This document shows positions 9,043 to 18,242 of a stretch of DNA of 64,000 nucleotides, piece by piece (position 1 is the stretch's first letter; the number at the start of each line of letters is the position of its first letter). Both the position numbers and the translations under genes were made by a program. The notes below the pieces were generated by a model, which saw only the letters and a list, made by a program, of their open reading frames with translations, was not told where the DNA came from and searched no databases. The DNA comes from an uncultured Desulfobulbus sp. Its GTDB lineage: Bacteria > Desulfobacterota > Desulfobulbia > Desulfobulbales > Desulfobulbaceae. Where the stretch lies: assembly GCF_963664075.1 (NCBI RefSeq), contig NZ_OY760916.1, positions 1,738,001-1,802,000 of the forward strand, in the 5' to 3' direction.

Positions 9043-11472
9043 ATGTCAAAACCTACACCTACCAAGCCAACCGGCGCAGGTGATCAGGATCCGCGTATTG
9101 GCGTCTATGTATGCCATTGCGGTCTGAATATCGCCCAGTCGGTTGATTGTAAGCGTGTGGCCCAAAAGGCAGAGGGCGAAAAGGGGGTGGTCCTGTCCAA
9201 GGACATCGTCTACGCCTGCTCTGAGCCGGGTCAGCAGGAGATAAAACAGGATATCATCGACAAGGGTCTGGACCGTGTCGTGATCGCCTCCTGTTCTCCG
9301 CGCTTGCATGAGCCAACCTTTAAAAAGATGATCGACTCGGTCGGCCTTAATCCCTACATGTTGGATATGGCCAACCTGCGTGAACAGTGTTCCTGGGTCC
9401 ACATGGACGATAAGGAAGCTGCAACGCTTAAGGCTGAGACCCTGGTCAACATGTCCGTTGCCCGTGTCCGTGATCTCGAGCCGCTCTATGAAGAAACCCT
9501 GCCCCTGACCAAGAAAACCCTGGTCATCGGTGGCGGTGTCGCCGGTATTCAGGCTGCGCTTGACCTGGCAGACAGTGGGTATGAAGTTACACTGGTGGAG
9601 AAAAACCCCTCCATTGGTGGTGTCATGGCCCAGATCGATAAAACATTTCCAACCATGGATTGTTCTATTTGAATCTTAGGTCCTAAGATGACAGATGTCG
9701 GTCGACATCCCCGTATAAAGTTATTAACGCTGAGTGAAGTAGTTGACGTAAAGGGTTACGTCGGAAATTTTAGAATCAAAATTCTGAAAAAAGCCCGTTA
9801 CGTTGATGAAACCAGCTGTACCGCCTGTGGAGATTGTGCTGAGGTCTGCCCGGTGGTACGTCCAGATGAATTTAACGTGGGACTTGGTTCGCGTAAAGCG
9901 ATCTACAGCCCCTTTGCCCAAGCCGTTCCTTCGTCGTATCTGATTAACGCCAAGGAATGTCTGGGCCATAACCCTGCGGTTTGTTCCAAGTGCGTCGATG
10001 TCTGCGCCAAGGGGTGTATTGATTTCCACATGTCCGATGAGGAAATCATCGAAGAGGTGGGCACCATTGTCGTGGCTACCGGTTTGACCCCTTACGATCC
10101 GACCGAGATGGATGAGTACGGGTATACCCGTTTTGAAAATGTGTTGACCAGTCTCGAGTTCGAACGACTGGTGAATGCCGGTGGTCCGACCAAAGGCGAG
10201 ATGATTCGTCCTTCGGATCGGAAGCTCCCCAAATCCGTTGGTTTCATTCAGTGCGTTGGTTCCCGTTCCGCCAAAAAAGGTGGACACTACTGCTCCAACA
10301 TCTGCTGCATGAACACGGTGAAGTCTTCACTGATCATTAAGGAGCATCATCCTGATGTTGAAGTGAAGGTCTTTTATATTGATATACGCGCCTTTGGTAA
10401 GGGGTTTGAAGATCTCTACACCCGAAGCCGGCGCATGGGAACCCAGTATATCCGTGGCTTACCCGGCTCGGTCGAGGAGACCGACGAGGGAACCATGCGG
10501 GTCGCTGTGGAGAATGCCACCACTGGAAAGCTTGAGTTCCATGAGCTCGACATGCTGGTTCTGGCCCAGGGGATGAAACCTGCGCCTTCCACCCAGCGGT
10601 TGCAGGAGATCATGGGCTTGCAGTTGACCTCCGATGGTTTCTACCTTGAGGCCCATCCCAAGCTGCAACCGGTTGATGCCGCCACCCGTGGTATCTTCTT
10701 TGCCGGTTGTGCCGAAGGACCCAAGGATATCAAGGAGTCGGTTACCCAGGCATCCGCTGCGGCAATGCGTGCCATTCGTCTGATGCATAAGGGCGAAATC
10801 ACCTCAGAGCCGATTACCTCGACCATTATCACCGAGAAGTGTAAGGCCTGTGGTAAGTGCGCAGATGTCTGCCCGTACAATGCGATCTCCGTTGATGTGA
10901 AGGCCAAGAAACCTGCGGTGGTCAACACCGCGGCCTGTGCTGGTTGCGGTACCTGTGCGGCTGAGTGTCGTTTCGATGCCATCAGTATGAATCATTTTAC
11001 CGATGCGCAGATCATCAATCAGGTCGATACCATGCTTGATGAGACGCCGGAATCGAAGATTCTCACCTTTGCCTGTAACTGGTGTTCTTACGCCGGTGCC
11101 GATTACGCCGGTGTATCCAGGCTGCAGTATCCCGCCAACGTGCATCTGATTCGTGTCATGTGCTCGGGTCGTGTGGATGAGAAATTTGTCTGGGAGGGAT
11201 TCCGTAAAGGCGCCCCGGTTGTGTTGGTGTCGGGTTGTCATATTGGTGACTGCCATTATATCGATGCCAACCACTGGACGGAGAAACGTGTGGCCCGCAT
11301 TCACAAAAAGATGGAGCGGCTGGGCATTCGGCCCGAACGGCTCCAGCTGGAATGGATCAGTGCTGCTGAAGGTATCCGTTTTGCCGAAACCATGAAAAAG
11401 ATGGAAGCAATCCGCCAGAGCGTCACTGCCGAGGAAATTGCCGAAACGCAGAGTATACTCAGTAACCTCTAA
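9043..11472 (+). CDS. hdrA: HdrA-MvhD fusion, selenoprotein: electron-bifurcating heterodisulfide reductase subunit A
   Basis: Two abutting frames form one 809-residue protein if the UGA at 9670-9672 is read as selenocysteine (residue 210). Protein homology runs straight across it: ...PTMDCSI-U-ILGPKMTDVGRHP, where HdrA normally has cysteine (DCSxC). N-terminal GVYVCHC domain (about 23-40); FAD-binding VIGGGVAGIQAALDLADSGY (about 163); Sec210; CTACGDCAEVCP (about 260); CSKCVDVC (about 310); two further ferredoxin clusters (about 600-645); and a fused C-terminal MvhD domain (FACNWCSYAG, MCSGRVD, GCHIGDCHY, about 670-760). HdrA is the FAD subunit that splits or merges electron pairs between ferredoxin, disulfide and a two-electron donor. 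A SECIS hairpin lies downstream of the UGA; a terminator follows the gene. No SelA-D genes are in the window. Confidence 0.9.
9694..9709 (+). promoter_or_regulatory. Bacterial SECIS element of hdrA
   Basis: GATGTC (9694-9699), loop GGTC (9700-9703), GACATC (9704-9709): a perfect six-base-pair stem inside the coding sequence. The apical loop starts 27 bases after the UGA and begins with GG, within the known bacterial rule (loop roughly 16-37 bases from UGA, a G in the first two loop positions), and resembles the GGUCU loop of the E. coli fdhF element. A second palindrome (9673-9689) abuts the UGA but its loop is too close to serve. Confidence 0.75.
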
Positions 11473-11501
11473 GTATCACTTTGCATCTATCTTGTTGGAT
11501 A

Positions 11502-11530
11502 AAAAGCCGGGCCCATTGGGTCCGGCTTTT
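11502..11530 (+). terminator. Rho-independent terminator of the kor-hdr operon
   Basis: AAAAGCCGG (11502-11510) pairs with CCGGCTTTT (11522-11530) around an inner GCCCATTGGGT loop, 30 bases after the hdrA stop. A-rich and T-rich flanks make it usable in both directions, so it may also serve the convergent histidine kinase gene ending at 11584. Confidence 0.85.
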
Positions 11531-11583
11531 GTCGTTTATAGCGGGGAAAAACTTTCCCTGTGAGACAGCGCTCTCTAGCGCTT

Positions 11584-14133
11584 TCAGGTCGCTGGCGAAG
11601 ATGAGATGTTCAAGGGAAGATTGAGTATAAATGTTGTGCCAACGCCAACCTCTGACTCTACATGAATCTGCCCGTTATGCTTATTGGTGATGATATCGTA
11701 ACTGAGAGCTAAGCCTTGGCCCGTTCCCTTGCCCACCTCCTTGGTGGTGAAAAAAAAGTCATAAATTTTGGGGAGGTTCTCTTTGGGAATGCCGCATCCA
11801 TTATCTTGAATACGCACTTCAGCAAAATCATTTTTCATCTGGGTTTTGATCGAAATAATCCCCTCTGCTGTGTTCTTGTTGTCCTCCTTTGCGCTGATGA
11901 TGGCGTGAGCCGCATTGATCACGACATTTAAGATCACCTGGCCAATTTCATCAGAGAGTAATGGGATTTTGGGCAATTCAGGATCAAGTTCGGTTTTCAC
12001 CGTCGCAACATGTTTCCATTCACTTTTAGAGACAAGTAAGGCAGTTTCGATGATTTCATTGAGGTCAATTGGAGACTTCATCGTATTGCCCGGATGGGAA
12101 AAGCGTTTCATCGCTGAAACGATGGAGGTTATGGTACGCACCCCCTCCGCACTTTGATGCAGGGATGCGGGAAGTTCCTCAAGTAAAAATTCGATATCAT
12201 GCTCCTCAAAAAGCATTTTGAGTTCTTCTTGGTCAAAAGTGCTGTTTGCCTCGCTGCGCGCTGTGAGTGTGCTGAGGAGGTGGGAGATCTGCGTGAAACT
12301 CTCGGCGATAAACTCTATGTTTGTGCTGATGTATTGCACGGGCGTATTGATTTCGTGGGCTACGCCAGCGGCAAGTCGCCCTACTGATTCTAGCTTCTGT
12401 GCCTGGAGGAGTTCATGTTCCAACTTTTTTTGTTCTGCAATATCAACAAATATCTCAAGCAGACAGCTTTCTCCTTCATACTCGATTTCTTTAATGGTCT
12501 TGATAATGGGGGATATCGTTCCCTGGTGGTTACGAAAAATTTGTTCAGCACTCTGTACCGGTTGGTGTAAATCAAGAGCAGGGCATTCATTATTCGCAAC
12601 AGGGCAGAGATATTGGTTGCAGTGTTGTCCCAAAAGATCTCCTTTTGTGGGAAGCCCGGAAAAATTCAAAGCGAATTCGTTTATCCAGCGAATAATTTTA
12701 TGGGGATCGATAATGACAATTCCAACCGGAGCGGTATCAAGAATGGAGAAAAATTTTTCGTGCTCTTTTCGAATTTCCTGCTCAAGAGCCTTTTGTTCAG
12801 TGATATCCAGATGGGTCCCACATGCTCGAAGGGGTTGATCATTGGCGCCCCATTCAACAACTTTCCCCCGATCCATTATCCACATCCACTGACCATTCTG
12901 ATGCCGCAGGCGAAAAACAGATTCGTACTGTTCTGTCTGCCTCTCAAAATGGGCCTGCAGCTTTTTGTAGACTAAGGGAAGGTCATCGGGGTGGACCAGA
13001 CTCTCCCAAAAATCGAGCGAATGCTCAATTTCAGAAGGAGAATATCCCTTCATTTCAGCCCAGCGCCTATCAAAAGTAACCGTACCCGAGGGGATATGCC
13101 AATCCCAGGTGCCCAGTTTGCCTCCTTCCAGAGCGAGCTCAAGTCGTTTGCTTTCCTCCTTTAATAGTTCTTTAGTTTTGCTGCGTTCCAGGGCGCTGAT
13201 TGTTGTCGCAAAGACAAGAGAAATCAACATTCCTCCAGCCAGGGAAAATCCCCAGATTTGTGCCTGGTGCCCCTCAGTATCAGGTTTGAAAACCACCAGT
13301 CGCCAACCTTGAATGTTTGTGGCTTGGTCTGCAGCATAGAAATTCTGCCCCTGCATGAACATTACCCTGCGTTCAAGGGTGAAGCCCAACGGTGTCAATG
13401 GGGCGCTGCCGAACTGCTTACTTGCATGTAACGCAGTAAGGCGTTGTGTTGAGATGGGAGTAAATGTTTTAAATACCCACTCGGGTTGATTGCTCGCGAT
13501 GATGACACCATCATTGTTATAGAGAGCGCAGGGATACTCTGTTTTTTCCAGTGCCTGGTCTATTGAGTCCATACCCATTTTAATGACCAATACTCCCACG
13601 AAATTTCGGTTATCCGTCACCTGTTTACTTATGTATATTCCTCTTTTTTGGGTCGCGACGCCCAGGGCGATATAGATTTTTTGGGAAGTTGAGGACAAGG
13701 CTTTGCTGAAATAGGGGCGGTAATGGTAGTTATGTCCGGTCAAGGTTTTGTCGCCGTTTTCACCGTACGGTGTGCAGGCAACAACATTGCCCTTCGTATC
13801 AAGGATATAGATAAGGGCACTTTTAAAAATGAATTGTCCGATCTGTAAAACTTGTAAGGCCTCGGGGGCATCGATCGCTCGTTTACCTGCTGCAGTCTCA
13901 ACAATGATTGGCTCAGAAGTCAGATTGTTTATTCCTTCTGTAGCGAAAGAAAGTGGAGTGCTGGCCAGGCGGCGAGAAAGGTCTTCTACGGCGTCATCGG
14001 CCAGGTGGAGCTGGTGATTGTCATAAAAATGGGTCCCGGTCACATAGCCGCCAGCGAGTCCGGCGCTAACGACAAGCAAGATGACAAGATATTTTATCCA
14101 GTTACTGGTTAAAAAAAGTTGAACGTCACGCAT
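11584..14133 (-). CDS. Membrane histidine kinase: dCache, two PAS, HisKA, HATPase
   Basis: About 849 residues from the ATG at 14133 (a TTG at 14142 is an alternative). A transmembrane helix near residues 12-32 is followed by a periplasmic double-Cache sensor of about 260 residues, a second helix near 290-310, two PAS domains (about 330-450 and 465-575; the first has the WDWHIPSGTVTFDRRW start of a PAS_3), a HisKA helix with the phospho-acceptor in AAGVAHEINTPVQY, and a HATPase with NVVINAAHAI, DNGCGIP and GKGTGQGLAL boxes. It has no fused receiver domain and no response regulator next to it, so it is an orphan kinase. It converges on the hdr operon. Ligand unknown. Confidence 0.88.
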   Translation of the reverse strand: MRDVQLFLTSNWIKYLVILLVVSAGLAGGYVTGTHFYDNHQLHLADDAVEDLSRRLASTPLSFATEGINNLTSEPIIVETAAGKRAIDAPEALQVLQIGQFIFKSALIYILDTKGNVVACTPYGENGDKTLTGHNYHYRPYFSKALSSTSQKIYIALGVATQKRGIYISKQVTDNRNFVGVLVIKMGMDSIDQALEKTEYPCALYNNDGVIIASNQPEWVFKTFTPISTQRLTALHASKQFGSAPLTPLGFTLERRVMFMQGQNFYAADQATNIQGWRLVVFKPDTEGHQAQIWGFSLAGGMLISLVFATTISALERSKTKELLKEESKRLELALEGGKLGTWDWHIPSGTVTFDRRWAEMKGYSPSEIEHSLDFWESLVHPDDLPLVYKKLQAHFERQTEQYESVFRLRHQNGQWMWIMDRGKVVEWGANDQPLRACGTHLDITEQKALEQEIRKEHEKFFSILDTAPVGIVIIDPHKIIRWINEFALNFSGLPTKGDLLGQHCNQYLCPVANNECPALDLHQPVQSAEQIFRNHQGTISPIIKTIKEIEYEGESCLLEIFVDIAEQKKLEHELLQAQKLESVGRLAAGVAHEINTPVQYISTNIEFIAESFTQISHLLSTLTARSEANSTFDQEELKMLFEEHDIEFLLEELPASLHQSAEGVRTITSIVSAMKRFSHPGNTMKSPIDLNEIIETALLVSKSEWKHVATVKTELDPELPKIPLLSDEIGQVILNVVINAAHAIISAKEDNKNTAEGIISIKTQMKNDFAEVRIQDNGCGIPKENLPKIYDFFFTTKEVGKGTGQGLALSYDIITNKHNGQIHVESEVGVGTTFILNLPLNISSSPAT

Positions 14134-14307
14134 AGGGAACAATTCTGAATATTCTGGAAATAACTATGCTGATTGAGGGAGAAGGGAATAGAAGGCAAAC
14201 ATCCTTATCTGTAAAAGTATAGCACGTGAGATATGTGCAGATGGAAAAAATTTAAGAGTATTTGTGTGTGACTTCAGAGTTGAGCCACCCTCTCCCCTTG
14301 AGATGAA

Positions 14308-16263
14308 CTACTTATTCGTCACCTTGCGAACTGATTTTTTGATACTGAAATTTTTGACATATTGACCTAGAGCTGCGACCTCGTCATCACTTGTCTTTCC
14401 ACGATACCGCAGTGCAATATACATGCGGGTGATTTTTTCAACCTCCTGTGCCATGGCGGGAATTTCTTCTGCAAGGTATGCCCAATAATCAAGGGGACCT
14501 AGATGTGGTGGCTTAGGATACCCTGCACGCGCGGTTTTATACAAAAATCGAGTGTAGAGCTGTTGCGCTTTATCCTGCGGAACTGGCCTGCGTAGGAGTC
14601 GCCTGAGAAAACGAAAGCCAAGAAGAAAGAAAATGAAGAGGGAAGGGAGCACCATAACCAGGATGAAGCCAGCCTGTCTTCCCAGGGAAAGGCCAAGTTT
14701 TCGCAACAGGGCCAGTTGATCTTCAGCGGAAAATCCCATGAACCACATATCCCAGCGGATATTGATTGCCTCCCAGGTCATGGTGATCATCTCTATCCAG
14801 TTTTTTTGAAACCAGTGTTTCATAGTATTCTGATTTCCTGTGGTCGTGTCCTGGGCAAGAGCCTCTTCAATCCGTTCCGGAGCTACTACGGCGGTGGGAT
14901 CCACCCGCACCCATCCCTCACGCTCAAACCATAGCTCACACCAGACATGTGCATCCGATTGACGTACGGTGAAAAATTTACCCACACTATTCCAGCGCCC
15001 CCCCTGATACCCCCCGACGATCCGAGTAGGTATGCCGGCCGCGCGCATGAGTACAGCGTAGCTGGCAGCAAAATGCTCGCAAAATCCTTTGCGGCTGGTG
15101 AAGAGGAAATGATCAATGGGGTCTGTTCCAGAATTTCCTGGCTGTAACGTGTAGCGGAACCCATTTTCTTGTAAATATCTTAGCCCGGCCTCCATCCTCT
15201 TCTTGGGCTGAACAAATTCCTTTGCCCACTGTTGACCTAAGGCAACGGTCAGTGGATTTTTACCTGCAGGGAGTGCCAGGGTAAGAGGCGAGGCTTCCTG
15301 TCGGGTTGTTTCCCGTGCATCTACAAGAGAGACGGCGCTGTAACTGAAGCGTTGGCGAACGGGAAAGCGGGTGCGCAGGGTGTGATCGTCTTGGATTGTT
15401 GCCACCCCATTTACTGTAAACGGCAGGTCCAGCGCAAAGAGGGTGTTGTATCCATGCGGTTCAAGCATGATGGTATATTGAACCTTGTCAACACCTTGCA
15501 GTCGGCTTTGGCGTGCGTTGGTGCCGGGCAAAGGAGACCAACTGCGCCCGTCAAAGCGCTGAAAAACAATTCCTCGCCAATAGAGTTGGCTTGACTTAGG
15601 AATTTTTGAGGAAAAGGAGGCGGAAAAAGCTGAGGTGTCACTTAGGGCGATGCGGCTGACATCACCGATCCGTAGAATAGTTGAAAAACCGGAGTGCCCC
15701 TGTCTGGCAAAGGGAGTACCCAAATAACTGCCGCTGAGTCGGGGGAATAAGAAAAAGAGGAGGACCATGAGCGGAACAGCCATCAAAACTAACCGGGCTG
15801 AAAGGCGAAAATGCTCTTTGACACGGGCTTTGGGGTCGTTGACATGAATGAGTACCCCGGTGGTTACCCAGACAGAGACGAAGAGATAGAGGGTCATTGC
15901 CAGGTTTTCAAAGACAAGGAGGCTGGTGATTGTGAGAAAGCAGGCAAGAAAAACGGTGACCATGCTGTCTCTTCGTGTCTGCACCTCCAAGGGTTTGATT
16001 CCTGCCATGACCGCGAGTAGAGTCACGAAGTCGGTACCGCCAAAGCGCATCCCCGAGGAAAGTACGACCGCGATAGCTCCAAGGCAAAAAAGGAAAAAAC
16101 GGATTTTTCGGCCAGGTTGCGGCCAGTTGTATTGGGGCTGAAGAAGAACATAACTCCAAAGAAGAAGTGACCAGAGCGTGGCCCACCCGGGGAGTTGCAG
16201 GAGAAGCGGGGCTATGGCGACAAACAGCGCCAGGATAAGCGGACCGGTTGGTTGTCTGGTCAT
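14308..16263 (-). CDS. TgpA-type membrane transglutaminase-like protein (DUF3488/TGase core/DUF4129)
   Basis: About 651 residues. Roughly six hydrophobic helices occupy residues 1-180, then an extracytoplasmic transglutaminase core contains the catalytic set: Cys near 391 in GFCEHFAASYA, His near 437 in QSDAHVWCEL, and Asp near 453 in VRVDPTAVV. A further membrane helix lies near 555, followed by a cytoplasmic tail. A GAGGTG ribosome site favours the ATG at 16263 over the GTG one codon upstream. It is the last gene of a MoxR-DUF58-TgpA operon, a set found very widely in bacteria. The cellular substrate of the transglutaminase-like site is not known for this family in general. Confidence 0.88.
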   Translation of the reverse strand: MTRQPTGPLILALFVAIAPLLLQLPGWATLWSLLLWSYVLLQPQYNWPQPGRKIRFFLFCLGAIAVVLSSGMRFGGTDFVTLLAVMAGIKPLEVQTRRDSMVTVFLACFLTITSLLVFENLAMTLYLFVSVWVTTGVLIHVNDPKARVKEHFRLSARLVLMAVPLMVLLFFLFPRLSGSYLGTPFARQGHSGFSTILRIGDVSRIALSDTSAFSASFSSKIPKSSQLYWRGIVFQRFDGRSWSPLPGTNARQSRLQGVDKVQYTIMLEPHGYNTLFALDLPFTVNGVATIQDDHTLRTRFPVRQRFSYSAVSLVDARETTRQEASPLTLALPAGKNPLTVALGQQWAKEFVQPKKRMEAGLRYLQENGFRYTLQPGNSGTDPIDHFLFTSRKGFCEHFAASYAVLMRAAGIPTRIVGGYQGGRWNSVGKFFTVRQSDAHVWCELWFEREGWVRVDPTAVVAPERIEEALAQDTTTGNQNTMKHWFQKNWIEMITMTWEAINIRWDMWFMGFSAEDQLALLRKLGLSLGRQAGFILVMVLPSLFIFFLLGFRFLRRLLRRPVPQDKAQQLYTRFLYKTARAGYPKPPHLGPLDYWAYLAEEIPAMAQEVEKITRMYIALRYRGKTSDDEVAALGQYVKNFSIKKSVRKVTNK

Positions 16264-16266
16264 CAC

Positions 16267-17211
16267 TCACCTCGTTGTAAACAGGGTTAAGGCACGCAAA
16301 CAGCGATTGCGATGCAGCCGTCCTGTGGCTGGTGGGATCAGTGCATGGCCGGGAAGCTGGAGACCAAAGGGAAGATTCTGTTGATCTGCGGCAAGAATGT
16401 GAAAACAGAGGATGGAGAGCTTTCTTTCAAGATCATTTCCCGGTATGGACCTAAAATCAAAGACCTGTGTGGTTCCATACAGGTCTGAAAAGATTTTGAC
16501 GTACAGCCCCTGTCCCCGAGAATAGGAAGGCCAGTGAATACGCCCCGGTGGATCACCGGGTTGGTAGTTGTTGAGACCTGCAAAATCATCTACACCAGCG
16601 AGAGGTGATTTTTTTTGGCTTCCCCTGCCGGTGTTCTTCTCTCTTTCGGGGAGAGGAGCAGATATCGGTTTGGGATAAACAAGGTATTCAGCTGTTGTTT
16701 CCAGGCGTGACCAGACGCGAAACAAACCCGTGGGGTATTCACTATGAATGCGGAGTATGCCTGTCCGGAACAAACCCCGCTGGTTGGTGGGCAGAGTGAG
16801 AGCAACTCGTGTTGGCTCCTGGTAAGCAACATCTTGGCCAATGCTTGGTTGTCCGGAAAGGGACCATTGCAAACCTTTACGCAGTCGCTCGTTACTTTCT
16901 ACCTGCACCAGAACCACAGCGGGTTCGCCTGCAAAGGTTGGTGATGCGTCGATGCTGAGAACATCCAGGCCATGCAGCATGCTGTAGGTATGCATCAGCG
17001 AGCTGAGCATAACACTGCCCAAAAGAAAGGTTAAAAGAAAGCCCAGATTGTTGTTGTAGTTGATCGATCCTAACAGCATGGCCACCAGCAGGATCAAAAA
17101 AAGCAGGCCATAGCCGGTGGGGAGAATAAAAATATTACGCAACCCGAGCCTTACGGGAACAACATGCCGCCCTACCATACGGTAAAAGGTTCGGGTTACA
17201 AAATGGATCAC
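16267..17211 (-). CDS. DUF58 domain protein
   Basis: 314 residues. Two closely spaced membrane helices at about 27-75 are followed by a cytoplasmic DUF58 domain; the diagnostic segment FAGLNNYQPGDPPGRIHWPSYSRG lies near residue 217-240 and fits the family's YxxGDxxRxIxW pattern, with proline-glycine in place of the usual basic pair. The start codon overlaps the MoxR stop by four bases (ATGA), and the following transglutaminase starts within the next few bases after the stop. DUF58 proteins are usually partners of MoxR ATPases; biochemical function is unproven. Confidence 0.88.
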   Translation of the reverse strand: MIHFVTRTFYRMVGRHVVPVRLGLRNIFILPTGYGLLFLILLVAMLLGSINYNNNLGFLLTFLLGSVMLSSLMHTYSMLHGLDVLSIDASPTFAGEPAVVLVQVESNERLRKGLQWSLSGQPSIGQDVAYQEPTRVALTLPTNQRGLFRTGILRIHSEYPTGLFRVWSRLETTAEYLVYPKPISAPLPEREKNTGRGSQKKSPLAGVDDFAGLNNYQPGDPPGRIHWPSYSRGQGLYVKIFSDLYGTTQVFDFRSIPGNDLERKLSILCFHILAADQQNLPFGLQLPGHALIPPATGRLHRNRCLRALTLFTTR

Positions 17212-18143
17212 GGGACTGCGACCTCATGAAAAAGGGAAGTCAGTCGTTTGCCTGGTACTTCTGCGTAATCGTCGCGGGATCTGAGCCGGTGCCCAATAAC
17301 TGGAACAAGAACGGCCTGCAGGTCCTCAGGTAGAGCATAATCTCTACCGTTCATTACAGCCCAGGATCTTGTGGCTTGCAGCAGTGAGAGACCTGCCCGG
17401 GGGGAGAGGCCCATATGAAAATGGGAGCTCGCTCTGGAAAAGATGAGAATGTCTTGCAGGTAATCAAGCAGTGGCTCGGCGACATGGACCTCCCGGACTT
17501 GTTGCTGAAGTGCAAGGACCTCTTTGGGGGTGAGGCATTGCTTGGTAAAGGCCAGGGCCTGGCGTTGCAGGGTATCACCAAGCAGGAGTTGACGTTCTGC
17601 CTCACGATCAGGATACCCCAGTTCAATGCGCATCAGAAAACGATCCATCTGCGATTCGGGCAAGGGAAAGGTCCCGGAAAGTTCAACCGGATTTTGGGTG
17701 GCGATGACGAAAAAGGGGAGGGGTAACTGCCTGGTTTCCCTGTCAGTGGTTACCTGACGTTCCTCCATGGCTTCAAGTAACGCACTCTGGGTTTTCGGCG
17801 TTGCCCGGTTGATTTCATCGGCCAGCAGGACCTGGGTAAAAACCGGACCCGGATGATAAACAAATTCACTGGTTGAACGATCAAAGATGGAACTGCCCAG
17901 GATGTCGCCTGGCAGCATGTCGCTGGTGAACTGAACCCGCCTGAACTCCAAGCCCATGCAGCCGGACAAGACCTTGGCAAGCGTGGTCTTGCCAATGCCT
18001 GGAATATCCTCAATCAGCAGATGACCACCGGCAAAGAGGCAACTCAGTGCCAACTTGATCTGTTCCTGTTTGCCAAGGATGGTCTGCGATATCTGATCGA
18101 TTATTTCGTTGAGTTGCACATAGGGCTTCATGGGCGTGTGCAC
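17208..18143 (-). CDS. MoxR-family AAA+ ATPase
   Basis: 311 residues. Walker A is in IEDIPGIGKTTLAKVL (about 40-55), Walker B in VLLADEINRATPKTQSALLEAMEE (about 106-129), sensor 1 in VIATQNPVE, and a C-terminal lid domain carries SPRAGLSLLQATRSWA. This is the MoxR branch of AAA+ chaperones, thought to help fold or insert cofactors into partner proteins, here likely with the DUF58 and TgpA products. The GTG at 18143 is preceded by AAGGAG four bases upstream; an ATG four codons later lacks a well-spaced site, so GTG is preferred. Confidence 0.9.
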   Translation of the reverse strand: MHTPMKPYVQLNEIIDQISQTILGKQEQIKLALSCLFAGGHLLIEDIPGIGKTTLAKVLSGCMGLEFRRVQFTSDMLPGDILGSSIFDRSTSEFVYHPGPVFTQVLLADEINRATPKTQSALLEAMEERQVTTDRETRQLPLPFFVIATQNPVELSGTFPLPESQMDRFLMRIELGYPDREAERQLLLGDTLQRQALAFTKQCLTPKEVLALQQQVREVHVAEPLLDYLQDILIFSRASSHFHMGLSPRAGLSLLQATRSWAVMNGRDYALPEDLQAVLVPVIGHRLRSRDDYAEVPGKRLTSLFHEVAVP

Positions 18144-18242
18144 CTGTCTCCTTGTCTTTTCATCTATTGATCACTTCTAGAGAGAATAAAACATCTGCGA
18201 GGAAAATCCAGGTGCGGACAATAGAGGCTATGAGGGAGCTAC

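Noticed and set aside
9670..9672. UGA read as a true stop, making hdrA a pseudogene
   Set aside because: Homology continues in frame on both sides with no missing residues, the site is a conserved Cys position, and a SECIS-like hairpin follows.
9673..9689. Perfect palindrome directly after the UGA as SECIS
   Set aside because: Its loop would begin only about six bases after the UGA, too close for the known bacterial SECIS spacing; the 9694-9709 hairpin fits better.
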